A stretch of 64,000 bases of DNA from Ruegeria spongiae (GTDB taxonomy: Bacteria > Pseudomonadota > Alphaproteobacteria > Rhodobacterales > Rhodobacteraceae). A model generated the notes under the pieces. The model saw nothing but the letters and a program-made list of their open reading frames with translations. It made no database searches and had not been told where the DNA came from. Within the stretch, counting starts at the first letter, position 1; the number at the start of each line of letters is the position of its first letter. The translations under genes were made by a program, and so were the position numbers. The stretch spans positions 105,699-169,698 of the forward strand of contig NZ_JAMFMB010000005.1 of the NCBI RefSeq assembly GCF_023502395.1, in the 5' to 3' direction. This document shows, one piece after another, positions 1 through 8,325 of this stretch.

Positions 1-1068
1 CACATGGGCTGGCAGGTCCTTCCATTTGGCGTTCTTGTCGAACTCGTAATGACGCGCGATGGCCTCGATGGTCTGCAGGAAATAGGGTGATTTGCCCTTG
101 CGCCAGGGGGCCAGCGCGCCGTCGTAGACTTTCAGCCCCTGATCCGGCACCACGAGGCGTTCGTCAAAGAACAGTTCCACCCCCAGCCCGTCACACTCGG
201 GACAGGCCCCAAAAGGCGCATTGAAGGAGAACATCCGCGGTTCGATCTCGGGGATGGTGAAGCCGCTGACCGGGCAGGCGAAGTTCTCGGAAAAGGTGAT
301 CCGTTCCGCCTCGCCCGATTCTTCTTTGCCCGCTGATCCCGCCCGCGGAGCCGTCTCAAGCACCGCAATGCCGTCGGCCAGATCAAGCGCGGTGCGCAGG
401 CTGTCGGCCAACCGGGTTTCCATGCCCTCGCGGACCACCAGCCGGTCGACCACCACGTCGATATCGTGGCGGAACTTCTTGTCCAGCGTCGGCGGCTCGT
501 CCAACTCGTAGAATTCGCCATCAACTTTCACGCGCTGAAACCCCTGCTTGCGCAGTTCCAGAAACTCTTTTTTGTACTCGCCCTTGCGGTCGCGCACGAT
601 GGGGGCCAGCAGATAGCCGCGTGTGCCCTCCTCCATGGTCATGATGCGATCAACCATGTCCTGCACCTGCTGCGCCTCGATGGGCAGGCCGGTTGCAGGG
701 CTGTAGGGCGTGCCCGCGCGGGCAAACAGCAGCCGCATATAGTCGTAGATCTCGGTCACGGTGCCCACGGTGGAGCGTGGGTTTTTCGACGTCGTCTTCT
801 GCTCGATCGAGATCGCCGGGGACAGACCACTGATATGGTCCACATCCGGTTTTTCCATCATATCAAGGAATTGACGGGCATAAGCGCTGAGCGATTCCAC
901 GTAACGCCGCTGCCCTTCGGCATAGATCGTATCAAACGCCAGCGAGGATTTCCCCGAACCAGAAAGCCCGGTGATCACCACAAACTGATCGCGCGGAATG
1001 TCCACGTCGATACTCTTGAGATTATGCTCGCGCGCGCCGCGCACCTCGATGTTTTTCAGCTCAGCCAT
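1..1068 (-). CDS. uvrA: UvrABC system protein A, N-terminal part (3' end outside window)
   Basis: ATPase subunit of the UvrABC nucleotide-excision repair enzyme, which scans DNA for bulky lesions and loads UvrB. The reading frame begins [19 protein letters not shown] and is open for 356 codons to the window edge; the full protein is usually 940-960 residues. A Walker A motif (GLSGSGKSS) lies near residue 35, followed by the family signature around [22 protein letters not shown] zinc-finger start is encoded near base 200. The start ATG is at 1066-1068. A GAAC-N7-GAAC SOS box lies 64 bp upstream, as expected for a LexA-controlled gene. The identification is firm; only the C-terminal two thirds are missing. 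Confidence 0.97.
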   Translation of the reverse strand, partial: MAELKNIEVRGAREHNLKSIDVDIPRDQFVVITGLSGSGKSSLAFDTIYAEGQRRYVESLSAYARQFLDMMEKPDVDHISGLSPAISIEQKTTSKNPRSTVGTVTEIYDYMRLLFARAGTPYSPATGLPIEAQQVQDMVDRIMTMEEGTRGYLLAPIVRDRKGEYKKEFLELRKQGFQRVKVDGEFYELDEPPTLDKKFRHDIDVVVDRLVVREGMETRLADSLRTALDLADGIAVLETAPRAGSAGKEESGEAERITFSENFACPVSGFTIPEIEPRMFSFNAPFGACPECDGLGVELFFDERLVVPDQGLKVYDGALAPWRKGKSPYFLQTIEAIARHYEFDKNAKWKDLPAHV

Positions 1069-1131
1069 GATGCCCTCGGTTCACCGGTTAACACATAGTG
1101 AACCGCGTGTGAGTCTCCAACAAAAAAATAA

Positions 1132-1146
1132 GAACGTTACGGGAAC
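1132..1146 (-). promoter_or_regulatory. LexA (SOS) box upstream of uvrA
   Basis: The plus strand reads GAAC-GTTACGG-GAAC, so the uvrA strand reads GTTC-N7-GTTC, an exact match to the alphaproteobacterial LexA operator. It lies 64 bp upstream of the uvrA start and just past the stop of the convergently placed MFS gene. Regulation by LexA is inferred from the motif and the gene. Confidence 0.8.
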
Positions 1147-1147
1147 A

Positions 1148-2311
1148 TCACCCAGCGGCACGCAGGCGCGCCAAGAATAGATGCACCAGCAGGCCGGACA
1201 GGAGCAGCAACGTGACCGCGCCCGCCATGGCCCAATAGCCCGAGAGCGTCAGCAAGGCCACCATCAGCGGTGTGCCAATGCCATTGCCCAGATTGCCGGT
1301 CTGGGCCAGCGCACCCTGGGCATAGGCCCGGTCGACCACGGTGCTGTTCAGTTGCGGGATGGCGGCAAAACTTGCGCCCTGGATCAACCCCATCGAGGCC
1401 GCCAGCACCAGACAGGCGGCGGGGTCGCCGGGCATGGCCCAGAGCCAGAGCATGGCCAATGCGCTGAGCCCAAAGCCCAGTTGGACCACCTGCACCGCCC
1501 GCAGATAGCGCAGAAGCAGCACGCCGATACTCATCGACGACAGGATGCTGGCCAGTGGCATCGCGCCCACGACAAAACCGCGCCATTCCGGCGCGATGAA
1601 GGGTGGGATAACGGTCAGGATCGACACGAAACAGGCGGTGTAGAACAGCCAGCCCGCGGCCGGTGCGCTCATCCAGGGTGAGCGGTAGATGGTCATATGC
1701 AACCCGGGCAGCGCGGCGAGGCGTGGCATCTCTTGCCGCGGCAGCGCAGGCACGCTGCGCAAGGCCCGATGCAGGATCAGGGCCAGCGCCGCCATGATCA
1801 GGGCGTGCGCCGCAAAAAGCCCCCGCACCCCGTAATGATCCACCAAAGGCAACCCGAACCAGGCCAGCAGCGTGAAGGAGACGCCAAAGAACGTCCCCCA
1901 CAGCGTCATCGCCGCGCCCCGGTGCCGCTCGGCGCTGATCTGCGCGATCAGCGTGGGCGCGGCCACCACCAGCCCCAGATGCGACAGGCCTTCGATGGCG
2001 CGGCTGAGCAGAAACAGCCCGAAGGACAGCTCCAGCGCCTGCAGCCCCGACATACCCGCCCCGATCCAGAGCGCACCAACCAGCGCCCGGCGAAATCCGA
2101 TGGCCGCAACCACCGCCCCGGCGAGAATGCCAAAGAGGATACCCAGAACCGCGACCATCGACACGGTGAATCCCAGCCATGGACCGGCCCCCGGATAAAG
2201 CGCCTCCATCCGGTAGAAGACCACGCTGATCTTACCATATTGCGCCGCCGCGCCCAGCCCGGCCAGCCAGATCAGCAGGATCAACCCCCAACGGGTCCGC
2301 TCAATCGTCAC
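1148..2311 (-). CDS. MFS transporter
   Basis: Predicted 12-helix major facilitator of the inner membrane, 387 aa. Hydrophobic segments run through the whole protein, for example WGLILLIWLAGLGAAAQYG at the N-terminus. The usual cytoplasmic-loop Arg/Gly pattern follows helix 2 (IGFRRALVG). I chose the GTG start at 2309-2311, which overlaps the stop of the upstream methyltransferase by 11 bases (GTGACGATTGA) and begins directly at VTIERTRWG. A longer frame back to 2362 would lie entirely inside the methyltransferase gene. The two genes are probably translationally coupled. The substrate cannot be told from sequence. It ends two bases from the SOS box of uvrA. Confidence 0.85.
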   Translation of the reverse strand: MTIERTRWGLILLIWLAGLGAAAQYGKISVVFYRMEALYPGAGPWLGFTVSMVAVLGILFGILAGAVVAAIGFRRALVGALWIGAGMSGLQALELSFGLFLLSRAIEGLSHLGLVVAAPTLIAQISAERHRGAAMTLWGTFFGVSFTLLAWFGLPLVDHYGVRGLFAAHALIMAALALILHRALRSVPALPRQEMPRLAALPGLHMTIYRSPWMSAPAAGWLFYTACFVSILTVIPPFIAPEWRGFVVGAMPLASILSSMSIGVLLLRYLRAVQVVQLGFGLSALAMLWLWAMPGDPAACLVLAASMGLIQGASFAAIPQLNSTVVDRAYAQGALAQTGNLGNGIGTPLMVALLTLSGYWAMAGAVTLLLLSGLLVHLFLARLRAAG

Positions 2312-2873
2312 GAGATGTCTTTCGGGCCAGCGCCCAGGCGCAGATCGGGAAGTCCGGATCATTGTCCAGACTGTCCCGGTCAGGGTCGTATCGGGGCGGC
2401 CAGTCGGGCTCCAGATTGCGCAGCGCTGCCCGACGGTTGCCCCATTGATGCGCCTCGATTTCCTGCTCTGCGAAACCGCATTCGATCAGCAGGTTGCGCA
2501 ACCCGTTTGCCGACCAGCGCGAGTTGTCTTGAGGGGCGGCGTGAAACGGAATGAAGAAGGGCACCGCCAGCCAGAAATGCCCTCCCGGCCTGAGCATCTC
2601 GATCACGTTCAGCGTCGCCTCATAGGGGCGGTCCAGATGTTCCCAGACCTGATTGGCCAGCACCAGATCGAACTGGCGCGGCTGTCCGGCAGGATCCAGA
2701 ACCGGACCGGCGCAGATGTCATGCGCCGGATAGCGAAAGCTGTCATAGGAGCGAAACGGGAATTGCCGCCCCCATTTGCCGGATATCTCGGCCACCTCCA
2801 GCCGCTCGGGCTGCAGGTTCCGGATCAGCTGGCGACTGGACCGATTCATTACAATTCTGTTCAGGCTGGACAT
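2301..2873 (-). CDS. SAM-dependent class I methyltransferase
   Basis: 190-aa protein of the methyltransferase type 11 kind. The central part shows the motif IV-like FDLVLANQVWEHLDRP, followed by LRPGGHFWLAVPFF, the usual post-strand-5 pattern of small-molecule or lipid/sugar methyltransferases. The classical Gly-rich SAM loop at the N-terminus is weak (LEVAEISGKWGRQF), so the protein looks like a short family member. It overlaps the downstream MFS gene by 11 bases. The methyl acceptor is unknown. Upstream lies a gene-poor, lower-GC stretch of about 1.1 kb. Confidence 0.8.
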   Translation of the reverse strand: MSSLNRIVMNRSSRQLIRNLQPERLEVAEISGKWGRQFPFRSYDSFRYPAHDICAGPVLDPAGQPRQFDLVLANQVWEHLDRPYEATLNVIEMLRPGGHFWLAVPFFIPFHAAPQDNSRWSANGLRNLLIECGFAEQEIEAHQWGNRRAALRNLEPDWPPRYDPDRDSLDNDPDFPICAWALARKTSRDD

Positions 2874-3041
2874 CGCGTTCCGTCGATTTCGCCGCGACTT
2901 AAACAGGCGTCCCGCACAAGGTCCAGCCCGAAGACTCTCCTCATACGCCTTTCATGATGTGCTGGCGGTCATACATGGTGGGAACCCTTAGCCTGCCTGC
3001 AGTCTCCTACATGTGACCTGCCCCCCGAAACTTCCCTGTCC

Positions 3042-3308
3042 TTAATATAGAGATTGCTCAACCAGTTCGCGCGCACCTTGGCGCTCAACCTTCCTGGTTG
3101 TGTCGGTTGCGAAGCCCTCTGGCCTCCCTCCCAGAGGTTTTGGAACCAGTTGCTCCGAAATCCTACGTGCCTCCCAAAGCGCTTTCCGCTACGCAAGATG
3201 CTCGGCCATCTGGGTCGGTGTCAGTTCCGACCGCATCAGATTCTCGTCAATCTCCCAACGCGGACAGACGCAAAAATGGCAGTAGTTATGCCGTTTTCCT
3301 TTCTGACG
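3042..3308 (-). pseudogene. Fragment of a ParB-like partition protein
   Basis: The minus-strand frame ending at TAA 3042-3044 reads about 19 residues PRWEIDENLMRSELTPTQM then AEHLA, a TAG stop at 3189-3191, and continues in the same frame RKALWEARRISEQ with a GGRPEGFAT segment. This is the pattern seen just after the ParB-N domain in mobile-element ParB proteins (decision to keep the ID-EN-L-R-x-ELT block, then an RK-x-WEAR helix). There is no start codon with a ribosome site, and a second stop lies upstream at 3309-3311. I read it as a decayed piece of a longer gene. The family assignment is from memory of the motif. Confidence 0.55.
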
Positions 3309-3371
3309 TTACGTCTCATCGCAGCCGCAGTTCACGATGTATATTGACGTAAAGGTAAGCTATGCATCGAT

Positions 3372-3393
3372 TTTTTGACTGCCCGGTCAAAAA
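3372..3393. repeat. Inverted repeat TTTTTGAC-N6-GTCAAAAA
   Basis: A perfect 8-bp inverted repeat with a 6-base centre (TGCCCG). It resembles either a symmetric operator of the TetR type (TTGAC...GTCAA) or a small bidirectional terminator hairpin. No regulator gene is adjacent, so its role is open. Confidence 0.5.
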
Positions 3394-3424
3394 GTGACGC
3401 AAAACACCGGCTTCTTCCCCCTTA

Positions 3425-3529
3425 CGACAACCAACTCTTCTTCTAGATGCAGGTTGTCGCTGTGGATCGCCACTCACGGATTGAAGGTCCTTGAGCCCTC
3501 TCCCTCAGGGTTCGGACAAGATCCACAGC
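3425..3529. repeat. Two linked inverted repeats able to form long hairpins
   Basis: CGACAACC (3425-3432) pairs with GGTTGTCG (3452-3459), and GCTGTGGATC (3459-3468) pairs perfectly with GATCCACAGC (3520-3529). The two stems abut at base 3459. Such back-to-back stems suggest either a structured RNA or a recombination or element end. No known RNA family was recognised. Confidence 0.45.
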
Positions 3530-3567
3530 GGCAAATTTGAAAGCCCTGATGTTGAAGGAATCTGAAG

Positions 3568-3759
3568 ATGCAAATCAAATCATTTCTCAACCGCTTTAAG
3601 GCAGCGGAACCGGGTCGAACTCCGGTTTCAAGTGATACGGATGACGCCTCATCGACCAAATGCGACAGGCCACCCTTGTTAAAGAAGTCAGAGCTAACAG
3701 CGATATTCCAATCTGTGCTTGATGAAAAACGGCACGACCTAGCTTCACGGCATAGGTGA
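3568..3759 (+). CDS. Uncertain small ORF, 63 aa
   Basis: ATG at 3568 follows AAGGA at a plausible spacing and opens 63 codons, beginning MQIKSFLNRFKAAEPG. The peptide is hydrophilic, has no recognisable domain and lies in a degraded interval with ORFs of similar length on the other strand. It could be a chance ORF or the start of a decayed gene. I list it for completeness only. Confidence 0.15.
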   Translation: MQIKSFLNRFKAAEPGRTPVSSDTDDASSTKCDRPPLLKKSELTAIFQSVLDEKRHDLASRHR

Positions 3760-3987
3760 AATCCGCGACCGGGCTACTATTCACGCTGTTCCTGCTAATC
3801 GGGGAACATTGAAACCTGGTCGCCTTTAGCTCAAATCTGGGTGGAACGCCCAGAAATGAGAAGACCCCGCACCAAGCACAACCGGTACGAGGTCAATAGC
3901 ACCCTCGGGTAGGGGCGAGCGGTTCACGGGGATTGCCGAACACAGAAGTTGACGAGATGGCAGCGACAGTCCAGCCGTGGGAACAAA

Positions 3988-4019
3988 GCCGGGCGACCCC
4001 CTGCCCGGCTGTTTTTTTT
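3988..4019. terminator. Intrinsic terminator downstream of lpdA
   Basis: GCCGGGC-N8-GCCCGGC followed by eight T on the plus strand. Read from lpdA (minus) the same stem is preceded by eight A and followed by TTTGTT, so it can act in both directions. No gene with clear support ends at it from the plus strand. Confidence 0.7.
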
Positions 4020-4034
4020 CATCAAGACCACGGC

Positions 4035-5429
4035 TTACATGTGAATGACTTTGCCATAGGCGTCCAGCACGCTTTCATGCATCATCTCGCTGAGCGTCGG
4101 ATGCGGGAAGACGGTCTGCATCAGGTCCTCTTCGGTGGTTTCCAACTGGCGGCCCACCACATAGCCCTGGATCAGCTCGGTCACTTCGGCACCGATCATA
4201 TGCGCGCCCAGAAGCTCTCCGGTCTTGGCGTCGAACACAGTCTTGATCAGCCCCTGGGGCTCGCCCAACGCGATCGCCTTGCCATTGCCGATGAAGGGGA
4301 AGCGGCCCACCTTGATGTCGTATCCCAGTTCCTTGGCCTTGGCCTCGGAATAGCCGACGCTGGCCACCTGCGGCTGGCAATAGGTGCAGCCCGCGATGCT
4401 TTCTGGCTTCACGGCGTGCGCGTGTTTGCCTGCAATCAGTTCGGCAACCATCACGCCCTCATGAGAGGCCTTATGCGCCAGCCAGGGCGCACCCGCGATA
4501 TCACCGATGGCATAGAGCCCATCCACACCGGTGCGGCAGAATTCATCGGTGATGACATGGGTGCGGTCGATCTTGACGCCCAACGCCTCAAGGCCAAGCC
4601 CCTCGACATTGCCGACAATGCCCACGGCAGAGATCACGGTGTCGAACTCGTGTTTCGCCACCTTGCCGCCGGCCTCGATATGCGCGGTGACCTTGCCTTT
4701 GGCGCGGTCCAGCTGCTTGACCATGGATTTCTCCATGATCTTCATGCCCTGCTTCTCAAAGGCCTTTTTGGCGAAAGCGCTGATCTCGGCATCTTCGACC
4801 GGCAACACCCGGTCCATCACTTCGACCACTGTCGTATTCGCACCGAGCGTGTTGTAGAAACTGGCAAATTCGATGCCGATCGCGCCCGAGCCGATGACCA
4901 GCAGCTTCTTGGGCATATGCGGCGGCAGCAGCGCGTGCTTGTAGGTCCAGACCAGATCGCCATCAGCCTCAAGCCCCGGCAATTCACGCGCCCGCGCGCC
5001 GGTGGCGACGATGATGTTCCTGGCGGTGAGTTCTTCGGTTCCCTTGTCGGTCTTGACGCTGACGCGGCCTTTGGCGGGGATCGTCCCTTCGCCCATGACA
5101 ACCGTCACCTTGTTCTTTTTCAGCAGGTGCCCGATGCCCCCGCTAAGCTGGTTGGCCACGCCGCGGGATCGCTGCACGACCGCGTCCAGATCATAGCCGA
5201 CCTTGCCTGCGGACAGGCCGAACTCCTTGGCGCGCTCCATCAGGTGGAACACTTCGGAACTGCGCAGCAGCGCCTTGGTCGGGATGCAGCCCCAGTTCAG
5301 GCAGATGCCGCCCAGATGCTCGCGCTCGACCACGCAGGTCTTGAGCCCCAGTTGCGCGGCCCGAATGGCGGCCACATAGCCGCCCGGGCCCGAGCCGATT
5401 ACGATCAGATCATAGGATTGTGCAGCCAT
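4035..5429 (-). CDS. lpdA: Dihydrolipoyl dehydrogenase (E3)
   Basis: FAD-dependent E3 component that reoxidises dihydrolipoamide in the pyruvate and other 2-oxoacid dehydrogenase complexes. The 464-aa length is normal. Seen: N-terminal FAD-binding GSGPGGYVAAIRAAQLG, the redox-active pair in GGICLNWGCIPTKALL near residue 45, an NAD-binding GSGAIGIEFASFY near residue 180, the second FAD motif GLYAIGDIAGAPWLAHKA, and the C-terminal HPTLSE with the catalytic His-Glu pair (HPTLSEMMHE). It stands alone here, 19 kb from pdhABC, but shares with pdhA an inverted repeat just before the start codon. A terminator follows. Confidence 0.97.
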   Translation of the reverse strand: MAAQSYDLIVIGSGPGGYVAAIRAAQLGLKTCVVEREHLGGICLNWGCIPTKALLRSSEVFHLMERAKEFGLSAGKVGYDLDAVVQRSRGVANQLSGGIGHLLKKNKVTVVMGEGTIPAKGRVSVKTDKGTEELTARNIIVATGARARELPGLEADGDLVWTYKHALLPPHMPKKLLVIGSGAIGIEFASFYNTLGANTTVVEVMDRVLPVEDAEISAFAKKAFEKQGMKIMEKSMVKQLDRAKGKVTAHIEAGGKVAKHEFDTVISAVGIVGNVEGLGLEALGVKIDRTHVITDEFCRTGVDGLYAIGDIAGAPWLAHKASHEGVMVAELIAGKHAHAVKPESIAGCTYCQPQVASVGYSEAKAKELGYDIKVGRFPFIGNGKAIALGEPQGLIKTVFDAKTGELLGAHMIGAEVTELIQGYVVGRQLETTEEDLMQTVFPHPTLSEMMHESVLDAYGKVIHM

Positions 5430-5459
5430 GTTTCCCTCTCGGCGCCGGTCCGTGAAATT

Positions 5460-5477
5460 TAGTTTAGCATTAAACTA
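5460..5477 (-). promoter_or_regulatory. Operator-like inverted repeat before lpdA
   Basis: TAGTTTA-GCAT-TAAACTA, 7-bp arms with a 4-base centre, located 30 bp upstream of the lpdA start codon. The same arms with the same 4-base spacing occur before pdhA (23992-24013). A shared transcription factor for the pyruvate dehydrogenase genes is inferred. Confidence 0.65.
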
Positions 5478-5633
5478 GTTTTCGCGGCGCATCAACAACC
5501 CTTGGGGAAAGAAAATGCGTCGCGGGGTTAAGTTGCGGATATCCGCTGGACATCACCCTATACGCATCCTCTGATGCTGGCTAGAACGCGGCCACACCCA
5601 TTGCACCGCGACCTTGCCGGAGGCCCCTGAAAG

Positions 5634-6062
5634 ATGGCGAAAACACTGAAAGATCTTGTGCTGGCGCTGCTCAACGCAACGCTGATCCTGCTGGCGCTGT
5701 GCCTGTTTCTGGCATGGAAGACCGTCGACGGTGCAAACCAGATCGCCGACACGGTTGAGAAGACCGTGCAGGCGATGACCCCCGTGCGCACCGGGATGCA
5801 GGAGGTCGTGGCGCAGCTTGAAGGATTGCGGGGCGATCTGGATGCGCTCGACAAAGAGACGTCGCTGAACGATCTGCCACAATTGGCCGAGATCCAGTCC
5901 CAGCTGGATGCGCTGAGCGTGCAACTCAGCGAAGCGCAAATGCGAATCGATGATCTGTCCGACAGGCCCGGCCAGTTGCTGGACGAGGCCATTACAGCGA
6001 CAGCAGATGCCGTCGCCACGCGGCTGGCCGCCTTGCGCGGTTGCGTCCCGGCGCCGTCTTAG
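5634..6062 (+). CDS. Small membrane-anchored coiled-coil protein
   Basis: 142 aa. Residues 7-28 (DLVLALLNATLILLALCLFL) form one membrane segment, and the rest is soluble and heptad-rich with many Leu, Gln and Asp (QLEGLRGDLDALDKE, AEIQSQLDALSVQLSEAQ), suggesting a coiled coil in the periplasm or cytoplasm. No family recognised. Its last four bases overlap the end of the convergent DUF924 gene. It starts with ATG at 5634 after a TGAAAG stretch, a weak ribosome site. Confidence 0.7.
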   Translation: MAKTLKDLVLALLNATLILLALCLFLAWKTVDGANQIADTVEKTVQAMTPVRTGMQEVVAQLEGLRGDLDALDKETSLNDLPQLAEIQSQLDALSVQLSEAQMRIDDLSDRPGQLLDEAITATADAVATRLAALRGCVPAPS

Positions 6063-6640
6063 ACGGCGGCGGACTGCAATTCGCGAACGGTTGCGCCATA
6101 CCCGCCACTGGACACAAACGCCATTTCCTGCGGCGTCGTCTCGCGGCTCAGCGCTTCGTTGCGGTAAGGAAACCGGCCAAACTGTCGGATGATCTGGCGA
6201 TGCGCCTGCGCGTGCAACATGTTCGCCGCACCCGTTTCGGGCATCCGCTGACACAGAAGACGCACGCAGCGCTCCTGATCACAGAGGCTTTCCGAATGCA
6301 TCATCGGCAGGTAGAAAAACTGCCGTGCGGGTTCGTCGATCCGCATATCCCAACCCTTGTCCACCGCGCATTTCGCTGCTGCCAGGGCGGCACGGTCCGA
6401 GGCAAATGCCCGTCCCTCGCCCCGGAACATGTTCCGCGGGAACTGATCCATCAGGATAATGTATGCAAGCGCGCCGCTGGGATATGTCAGCCAAAGGGCA
6501 AAGCGCCCTTCACATGCTGCCTCCCAGGCGGACAAGAACTTTTCGCGAATCTGCTGATCCAGCGCCTCGTCTTGTCGGTACCACCCGTCTTCACCGATTT
6601 CGTCTAACCAAAAACTCAGTACTTCTTCAGGACCTACCAT
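6059..6640 (-). CDS. DUF924 family protein
   Basis: 193-aa protein of the DUF924 family, which has no settled biochemical role. Family marks: VLSFWLDEIG at the N-terminus, LDQQIREKFLSAWEAA, the central ALAYIILMDQFPRNMFRG, the ASDRAALAAAKCAVDKGWD helix, and a C-terminal HRQIIRQFGRFPYRNEALSR. The start at 6638-6640 follows GGAGTGAGGAC, a good ribosome site, and gives the usual family length; the longer open frame back to 6949 adds a non-homologous tail. It is convergent with the coiled-coil gene and overlaps it by four bases. Confidence 0.88.
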   Translation of the reverse strand: MVGPEEVLSFWLDEIGEDGWYRQDEALDQQIREKFLSAWEAACEGRFALWLTYPSGALAYIILMDQFPRNMFRGEGRAFASDRAALAAAKCAVDKGWDMRIDEPARQFFYLPMMHSESLCDQERCVRLLCQRMPETGAANMLHAQAHRQIIRQFGRFPYRNEALSRETTPQEMAFVSSGGYGATVRELQSAAV

Positions 6641-6949
6641 GTCCTCACTCCACCTTTCGTTAGCCCCCCAAAGGCATATGCAGAGTAACACTTTTTTTGC
6701 AGCCCCGATACAGTCACGAATTGCAACAAGGCCTGACTGTTGCGATTGTTTCCGGGGAAATGCACAAATTTTCACCCTGAATGTGAAGTTATTAACATTT
6801 TTATGAACGGTTTGCGGTAACAGACCGTCCGGCGCGCGCGATTGTTTCCAAATTGCACTGTGACATTCCGGCATAACCGCCCGAAAAAGTGAAACAATGC
6901 GTGATCCGGATCGCGCATTGTCGCCGCTGGTGCCGGACATTCGGGGCAA
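6641..6949. other. Intergenic interval with a terminator
   Basis: The 309 bases between the MFS gene stop and the DUF924 start contain the MFS terminator (6884-6920). The rest is AT-rich, with TTATTAACATTTTTATGAA around 6786-6804, plausibly the DUF924 promoter region. No additional gene is seen. Confidence 0.5.
6884..6920 (-). terminator. Terminator of the YcaD-like MFS gene
   Basis: A 26-bp near-perfect palindrome (6895-6920, CAATGCG...CGCATTG with one mismatch), followed on the minus strand by TTTCACTTTTT. It begins 30 bp after the MFS stop codon. Confidence 0.65.
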
Positions 6950-8221
6950 TCAGGCCGGTTGATCGGCCTCCTGTTCCTCCAATTCGGCCTCGATTGCCAC
7001 CTCTTGGGCGACCTCCATCGCCACCTGAGTCGCTATCGGACCCATCGGCGACATGGTCCCGGTTTCCTCGACCGGCACAGCGGCACGCTGGGTCATCCGG
7101 AAGGCAGCATAAAGCGCCAGTGCGATCAGCAGCACCGCGATGAACAGGAAGAAACCCGGCGGGCCGAAGACCTGATCGCTCATCAGCCAACCGGTGATCA
7201 GCGGACCGGCAATCGCGCCGAGGCCGTTGATGAACACCAGCCCGCCCGAGGCCGCCGCCATGTCGTCATGGTCCAGAAAGTCGTTGGTATGCGCCAGCAG
7301 CAGCGAATAGAGCGGGTTCGACATGCCACCGATCACGAAAGCCGCCAGCAGCAGAATGGCGAAATGGCTACCCAACAGCATGGCAAGCACGGCACCACCC
7401 GCGCCGCCCCCGGCAACAAGAAAGATCAGCCGCCGCCGGTCCATCCGGTCCGACAGCCAGCCCAGCGGGTATTGCACCAACAGGGCCGCAATATAGAAGG
7501 TCGCCACAAAGATCGAAATCTGCGTCAATGACAGCCCGGCGACAGAGCCATAGACGGCGGACATGCCGAACTGCGCCGAAAACGCGCCGCCCAGCAGGAA
7601 CATGCCCACGCATCCCAGCGGCGAGATCTGGCGGATCTGGCGCAGGCTCATCGGTTTGGCAGTGTCAAAGGCCGGTGTCGGCGAGATCGACAGCAGGATC
7701 GGCGCGAACGAGATCGAGACGAGGATCGAGGCGATGACGAAGGATTGGTAGCCTTCCGGTCCGCCCACCAGCATCAGCGCCTGTGCGGTGACGATGCCCG
7801 TCATCTGCACGATCATGTAAAGCGACAGCGCCTTGCCCCGGTTTTCATTGTCAGCGGCGTTGTTCAGCCAGCTTTCGGCCGTCACATACACGCCCGAGAA
7901 ACAGAACCCGATCACCACGCGGCCCAGCACCCAGGCCACCGGGTTGGTCATCAGCGGATACATGATCATCACCGCCGAGATGAACGAGGCCAGTGCCGCA
8001 AAGACCCGCACATGCCCGACCCGGCGGATCATCTCGGGCGCCAGGCGCGACCCGCCAAGGAAGCCCAGGAAGTAGGCGGACATCACAAAGGACATCTCGA
8101 GCGTCGAGAACCCCTCCAGCTCGCCCCGCACCCCCAGCAGCGTGCCCTGAAGCCCGTTGCCCACCATCAGCAGGCCCATGCCCAGCAAAAGCGCCCAAGC
8201 GCTGGAAAGAACCTGAAGCAT
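6950..8221 (-). CDS. MFS transporter, YcaD-like
   Basis: 423 aa with about 12 hydrophobic helices, ending in an acidic cytoplasmic tail (VAIEAELEEQEADQPA). The loop GFCFSGVYVTAESWLNNAADNENRGKAL is typical of the YcaD subgroup, where E and W after helix 4 are conserved. The sequence LGWLSDRMDRRRLIF shows the MFS loop-6/7 motif. The substrate is not known for the subgroup. It lies downstream of queA in the same direction with a 104-base gap, so it may have its own promoter. Confidence 0.85.
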   Translation of the reverse strand: MLQVLSSAWALLLGMGLLMVGNGLQGTLLGVRGELEGFSTLEMSFVMSAYFLGFLGGSRLAPEMIRRVGHVRVFAALASFISAVMIMYPLMTNPVAWVLGRVVIGFCFSGVYVTAESWLNNAADNENRGKALSLYMIVQMTGIVTAQALMLVGGPEGYQSFVIASILVSISFAPILLSISPTPAFDTAKPMSLRQIRQISPLGCVGMFLLGGAFSAQFGMSAVYGSVAGLSLTQISIFVATFYIAALLVQYPLGWLSDRMDRRRLIFLVAGGGAGGAVLAMLLGSHFAILLLAAFVIGGMSNPLYSLLLAHTNDFLDHDDMAAASGGLVFINGLGAIAGPLITGWLMSDQVFGPPGFFLFIAVLLIALALYAAFRMTQRAAVPVEETGTMSPMGPIATQVAMEVAQEVAIEAELEEQEADQPA

Positions 8222-8325
8222 CCGCAGCCTCCAATTATACGGCCAGTCTCGCGATCACGCTGCCATCTCTGCGCGGCGCGGACGCGTTTGTCTACGACAA
8301 TTCACCTGTCGGTTCCGGCCCTTGC

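Larger units (their letters stand above)
2874..4034. other. Gene-poor, AT-richer interval with degraded and structured sequence
   Basis: This 1.16-kb interval between the methyltransferase and lpdA holds no intact gene that I recognise and is visibly richer in A+T than its neighbours. It contains a ParB-like gene fragment with an internal stop (3042-3308), three inverted repeats (3372-3529), an uncertain 63-codon ORF (3568-3759) and an intrinsic terminator (3988-4019). It looks like the remnant of a mobile or plasmid-derived segment, but no insertion-sequence ends or target duplications were found. Confidence 0.6.

Noticed and set aside
3592..3627. A tRNA-like anticodon stem-loop (CCGCT/AGCGG with 7-base loop) next to an AACCGG...CCGGTT arm
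   Set aside because: No acceptor stem, D-arm or proper variable region; likely chance or remnant, not a tRNA gene.
3933..5462. 509-aa plus-strand ORF opposite lpdA
   Set aside because: It is a shadow of the clear lpdA frame; His/Asp-rich composition is typical of antisense frames in high-GC DNA.
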